Source of the DNA: JBOGZD01 sp050697155
GTDB lineage: Bacteria > Actinomycetota > Thermoleophilia > Solirubrobacterales > 70-9
Assembly (NCBI GenBank): GCA_050697155.1
Contig: JBOGZD010000129.1
Coordinates: 1-7,950 of the forward strand
Length of the DNA: 7,950 nucleotides
Direction: 5' to 3'
Position numbers and translations under genes: made by a program. Below the pieces are notes generated by a model. It worked only from the letters and a program-made list of their open reading frames with translations. It did no database searches and was not told where the DNA came from. Below are positions 5,335-7,950 of this stretch, piece after piece (positions within the stretch are counted from its first letter, which is position 1; each line of letters begins with the position of its first letter).

Positions 5335-5551
5335 AAAGCGATGTGAGCCCTCGCAGCGCGAGCGCCGCTCCGACGACCACGACCCCGAGGATGACCACCG
5401 GCAGCAGTGGGACCAGGGACACGGCGGTCAGGAGGACGATCGGGATCGACAGCGGAAAGAGGGCCATCGTCAGCACGCCCAGACCAGTGAGGACGCCGAC
5501 GCTGCCGCCGGCGCTCTCGGCGCCGCTTCGGTATGTGGCTGTGTTGCTCAT
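5315..5551 (-). CDS. Small hydrophobic membrane protein, paralogue of the 2457-2774 product
   Basis: This 78-aa protein of unknown family starts at ATG 5551 (MSNTATYRSG). After a short polar N-terminus the chain is hydrophobic from about residue 18 to 68, fitting two membrane helices split by the ALFPLSIP turn, and it ends in a basic tail (FSRRGR). It shares the core G-x-G-x-LT-x-ALFPL-x-IP-x2-LLTAV-x3-PL with the protein at 2457-2774. No ribosome site precedes the ATG, but an ECF41-like -10 ends only 8 bases upstream, so the transcript is probably leaderless. A longer frame extends upstream to 5815 but crosses the tRNA gene and is not credible. Its 3' end overlaps the 3' end of the convergent sigma-factor gene by 20 bases. 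The shared promoter motif suggests the sigma factor controls it. The function is unknown. Confidence 0.8.
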   Translation of the reverse strand: MSNTATYRSGAESAGGSVGVLTGLGVLTMALFPLSIPIVLLTAVSLVPLLPVVILGVVVVGAALALRGLTSLFSRRGR

Positions 5552-5559
5552 ATCTGGTT

Positions 5560-5586
5560 GACGGATGCGAACGGCGAGATGTGACG
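5560..5586 (-). promoter_or_regulatory. ECF41-type promoter of the 78-aa membrane-protein gene
   Basis: On the minus strand the -35 CGTCACA (5586-5580) and -10 CGTC (5563-5560) are separated by 16 bases. Both elements are identical to those of the sigma-gene promoter. Only 8 bases lie between the -10 and the ATG, which predicts transcription starting at or next to the start codon. Confidence 0.68.
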
Positions 5587-5640
5587 GCCGCCCTCCGGCC
5601 GCCCGGAGGCGTGGTGAATGCCCGCTACGCTTGCCCCGTC

Positions 5641-5711
5641 GGCGCCTTGGCGGAGTGGTTACGCAGCGGCCTGCAAAGCCGTTTACGCCGGTTCGATTCC
5701 GGCAGGCGCCT
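5641..5711 (+). tRNA. tRNA-Cys (anticodon GCA)
   Basis: A full cloverleaf can be drawn. The acceptor stem GGCGCCT (5641-5647) pairs perfectly with AGGCGCC (5704-5710), and the discriminator base is T5711, as expected for cysteine. The anticodon stem 5666-5670 pairs with 5678-5682 (one G-U) around the loop CTGCAAA, with anticodon GCA at 5673-5675. The T stem GCCGG/CCGGC encloses TTCGATT. The D loop carries AGTGGTTA. The 3' CCA is not encoded. A possible -10, TACGCT, lies at 5626-5631. The tRNA reads the UGC and UGU codons. Confidence 0.96.
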
Positions 5712-5880
5712 TCCTCACCGGGCATCGGCCGCCTAACTCGTGGTGGTCGAGGCTGACGTCGGCGACAGAGATGGTCAGGGAACGACTGAACGGTTCTCGT
5801 GCCGATAGGCATCACAATCGTTCACTCGCACGGCCAACGGCACCGGGCGGTCGCTGTCTCCTAACGGCATTCTTTCGGAC

Positions 5881-6213
5881 GTGCTGCTCGCCTTGGCGAT
5901 CGTCGGCCTGTTCGTGCTCCCCGATCCGTGGCGGGTCGTGGCCCTCGGCGCCGCTGCCGTGGTCGAGGTCGCCGAGGTCTTCCTCTGGATCAGGTTCCTG
6001 CGCCGCTACCGCGTGACCACCGGGGCCGAGGGCCTGGTGGGCGCTCGCGCCGAGGTGATCGCCCGTTGCGCCCCGGAGGGGCGGGTGCGGGTTCGCGGGG
6101 AGATCTGGAACGCGCGCTGCGAGCAGCCGCTCGAGGTCGGCGAGCGCGCCGAGGTCGAGGCGGTCGAGGGCCTCACTCTGCTCGTCGCCCGCGAGCGCTC
6201 GACCGTGTGGTAA
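5881..6213 (+). CDS. Short NfeD-like membrane protein
   Basis: The product is 110 aa. Two hydrophobic segments (about residues 2-14 and 18-40: LLALAIVGLFVLP and VVALGAAAVVEVAEVFLWI) are followed by a basic turn (RFLRRYR) and a beta-rich domain. That domain has the pattern TGAEGLVGARAEVIA, PEGRVRVRGEIWNARC and LEVGERAEVEAVEGLTLLV. This is the OB-fold of the NfeD C-terminal family, with its usual G-x-V/W-x-A region. NfeD proteins act at the membrane with SPFH/stomatin proteins or membrane proteases, but no stomatin gene lies in this window. The protein is at the short end of the family. The start is GTG 5881, with no clear ribosome site; TTG 5893 is an alternative. The phosphoesterase gene begins 36 bases downstream on the same strand and may be cotranscribed. 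The 169 bases between the tRNA and this gene show nothing I can support. Confidence 0.8.
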   Translation: MLLALAIVGLFVLPDPWRVVALGAAAVVEVAEVFLWIRFLRRYRVTTGAEGLVGARAEVIARCAPEGRVRVRGEIWNARCEQPLEVGERAEVEAVEGLTLLVARERSTVW

Positions 6214-6249
6214 CCGAACCGCAACACGACCCTCGGGCCACCGCTTAAT

Positions 6250-7809
6250 GTGCAGCGCGAGGTGATCGGGCGGCCCGCTGACCACAGCTCCCGCCACGCG
6301 CGCGGCGAGCTCGCCGACCTCGAGGTCGCAGAGCGGCTCGAGGCGGCAGACCCCGAGTCGTTCCTGCGGCGCCGCGAGTTCCTCGGCCGCACCGCCGCGC
6401 TCGCGGGGTTGGCGGGGCTCGCGACGACGCTGCCGACCGAGACGCTGATCGCCGAGGCGGCGAAGCGACAGGTGCGCCGGCGCCTGCCGAGGCCTCGCGA
6501 CCTGCCGATCGACAGTTTCGTCGTGCTGATGATGGAGAACCGCTCGTTCGACCATTACTTCGGCTGGCATCGCAGGGCGGACGGTCGCAATGCCGGCCTC
6601 GCCTACCCGGACGCCGCCGGCGTCGAGCATCCGACCTACCGGCTCACTCCCGACTTCCAGGGCTGCGGGCACCCTGACCCCGACCACGGCTGGGGTGGCG
6701 GGCGCCACCAGTACAACGGCGGCCGCATGGACGGCTTCTTCACCGGCAACGAGGAGGGGACGGGCAGCGACGAGTTCGCGATCGGCTACTACCTCAAGCA
6801 GGACCTCGGCTTCATCCCGCATGCGGCGAAGGCGTTCACCCTCTATGACCGCTGGTTCTGCTCGCTGATGGCGTCGACCTACCCCAACCGCCACTACCAG
6901 CTCGGGGCGCAGAACGGGGGCCAGAAGGGCAACGACCTGCCGCTCCTCGACCAGCCCAACCTCGGCTTCGAGTGGGAGACGATCTGCGACCGGGCGCTCT
7001 CGCGCGGGCTCTCGGTCGGCTACTACGTCTCCGACCTGCCGTTCCCCGCCCTGTACGGGCTCCGCGGGCTCACCTGGGTGCGGCCGGTGGCCCAGTTCTA
7101 CCTCGACGCGGCGCTCGGGCGACTCCCCAACGTCTGCTTCGTCGATCCCCCGTTTCGCGACGGCGGCGGCGGCAACGGCCTCTCGGCCGACGAGCATCCG
7201 CACGGCGACATCCGCCTCGGGCAGGCGTTCATGTCCGACGTCGTCAACGCCTTCGTTGAGTCGCCGCAGTACCGCCGCGGGGCGCTGTTCATCAACTACG
7301 ACGAGTGGGGCGGGTTCTTCGACCACGTCCGGCCGCGCTTCGTCCGCGACGACCGCGCCAACCCCGCCGACCTCGACGAGGACTGGGGCTTCACCGGCTT
7401 CCGGGTGCCCGCGGTGGCGATCTCGCCGTACACCAGAGCGGGCCGCCGCAGCCGCGTCAGCCACATGGCCTGCACCCACGAGTCGATCCTGAAGCTGATC
7501 TCCTATCGGTTTGGGCTCGGGCGCCTCACCACACGCCACCGGTTTGCCGCCAACGTGGGCCGCAGCTTCAACTTCAACCGACGCGACTTCGAGCCACCCG
7601 ATCTCCCCGACCCGGCCGCCGTCGCGACCCTGCCCTGCGCGCTCGGCGGCGGCGCGGGGCGCCCGAAGGAGCACGACCTGGCGAAGCTCGAGACCTCGGG
7701 ACTGCTCGACCGGCTCGGCTACGACGTCCAGCAGCCGACGTTCGAGTCGCTCTTCCGCTACCCGGATCGCGTCCGCAGGGCGTTCGAGGCCTCGCGCCGA
7801 GGTCGCTGA
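6250..7809 (+). CDS. Tat-exported phosphoesterase, phospholipase C/acid phosphatase-like
   Basis: This 519-aa enzyme belongs to the phosphoesterase family of bacterial phospholipase C and AcpA-type acid phosphatases (alkaline phosphatase-like fold, metal-dependent), which hydrolyse phosphate esters outside the cytoplasm. A twin-arginine signal is present: RRREFLG at residues 40-46, then a hydrophobic segment (TAALAGLAGLATTL). The catalytic core starts with VVLMMENRSFDHYFG (E96 and N97 are metal ligands in the family). STYPNR follows at 209-214 and DEHPHGD at 314-320. YDEWGGFFDHV (from residue 350, D351/E352) corresponds to the usual YDEHGGFYDHV, with Trp353 replacing the common His. About 40 residues precede the Tat motif, longer than in most Tat substrates; GTG 6262 is an alternative start, and no clear ribosome site helps decide. 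The substrate (phospholipid or other phosphate ester) cannot be told. The gene follows the NfeD-like gene by 36 bases, and an IS end begins 15 bases after its stop. Confidence 0.9.
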   Translation: MQREVIGRPADHSSRHARGELADLEVAERLEAADPESFLRRREFLGRTAALAGLAGLATTLPTETLIAEAAKRQVRRRLPRPRDLPIDSFVVLMMENRSFDHYFGWHRRADGRNAGLAYPDAAGVEHPTYRLTPDFQGCGHPDPDHGWGGGRHQYNGGRMDGFFTGNEEGTGSDEFAIGYYLKQDLGFIPHAAKAFTLYDRWFCSLMASTYPNRHYQLGAQNGGQKGNDLPLLDQPNLGFEWETICDRALSRGLSVGYYVSDLPFPALYGLRGLTWVRPVAQFYLDAALGRLPNVCFVDPPFRDGGGGNGLSADEHPHGDIRLGQAFMSDVVNAFVESPQYRRGALFINYDEWGGFFDHVRPRFVRDDRANPADLDEDWGFTGFRVPAVAISPYTRAGRRSRVSHMACTHESILKLISYRFGLGRLTTRHRFAANVGRSFNFNRRDFEPPDLPDPAAVATLPCALGGGAGRPKEHDLAKLETSGLLDRLGYDVQQPTFESLFRYPDRVRRAFEASRRGR

Positions 7810-7824
7810 GCGGAACGGAAAAGG

Positions 7825-7950
7825 GTAAGCGTTCAGTCGGTCCGGCTCAGACCAGCGCGGGCGCGGGCTGACCGCGGATGGAGGCTTGGGAGACCTCGAC
7901 CAGATAGGCGAACAGCGAGCGGCCCTGAAGCCGGCAGGTGATCGCCGACG
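7825..7950 (-). mobile_element. End of an IS66-family insertion sequence, truncated by the window edge
   Basis: The segment begins with GTAAGCGTTCAGTCGG (7825-7840), which has the GTAA terminus typical of IS66-family inverted repeats. A transposase-like C-terminus, read inward on minus, starts 22 bases inside. The 8 bases just outside, GGAAAAGG (7817-7824), would be the target duplication expected for this family, but the other end is not in the window. The insertion lies 15 bases past the stop codon of the phosphoesterase gene and leaves it intact. Confidence 0.6.
7847..7950 (-). CDS. IS66-family transposase, C-terminal fragment (partial)
   Basis: Only the last 33 residues are in the window: SAITCRLQGRSLFAYLVEV, then SQASIRGQPAPALV and a TGA stop at 7849-7847. 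The pattern LQGR-x-LFAYLVEV followed by RG-x-P-x-PALV resembles the end of the large (TnpC) transposase of IS66-type elements, which ends close to the terminal repeat as seen here. The identification rests on this short tail and the neighbouring GTAA terminus; the DDE catalytic domain lies outside the window. Confidence 0.65.
   Translation of the reverse strand, partial: SAITCRLQGRSLFAYLVEVSQASIRGQPAPALV

Noticed and set aside
5812..7674. 620-codon open frame on minus opposite the phosphoesterase gene
   Set aside because: Low-complexity Val/Ala/Arg/Glu composition and no family motifs, whereas the plus strand encodes all the family motifs.

Overview
The window is GC-rich throughout and has actinobacterial features: an ECF sigma factor with a SnoaL-like tail, an ArsR/CDF metal-efflux operon, a DHA2-type exporter and a Tat-exported phosphoesterase. 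The style of the phosphoesterase and of the secreted beta-solenoid protein suggests the Thermoleophilia/Solirubrobacterales side of the phylum. That placement is inference.

Left part (1-2330, all minus strand). Positions 1-86 hold no gene I can support. Then come a secreted beta-solenoid protein (87-674), a decayed DUF4160-DUF2442 gene pair (783-1090) with two compensating one-base shifts, and a metal-homeostasis operon read right to left: an ArsR/SmtB regulator with an alpha-5 zinc site, a small one-helix membrane ORF with no proper in-frame start, and a His-rich CDF transporter. An inverted repeat over the likely -10 in front of the regulator gene is a candidate operator.

Centre (2457-5586). 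This is the most interesting region. An ECF41/56-like sigma factor gene (plus) diverges from a 14-helix DHA2 MFS exporter gene (minus), which is followed by a small hydrophobic protein gene. A paralogue of that small protein lies on the other side, convergent with and overlapping the sigma gene. The motif GTCACATC-n14-CGTCA occurs three times with identical spacing: before the sigma gene, before the exporter gene and before the second small-protein gene. It matches the promoter consensus known for ECF41 sigma factors. I infer a self-contained regulon: the sigma factor drives itself, an exporter, and two members of a small membrane-protein family. The sigma and exporter promoters are interleaved in an exact dyad, and the second small gene is predicted to be leaderless.

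Right part (5641-7950). A complete tRNA-Cys(GCA) is followed by a short NfeD-like membrane protein and a Tat-exported phosphoesterase/phospholipase C-like enzyme, all on plus. Fifteen bases after the enzyme's stop codon begins what looks like the end of an IS66-family element, with a GTAA terminus and the C-terminus of its transposase on minus, running off the window.
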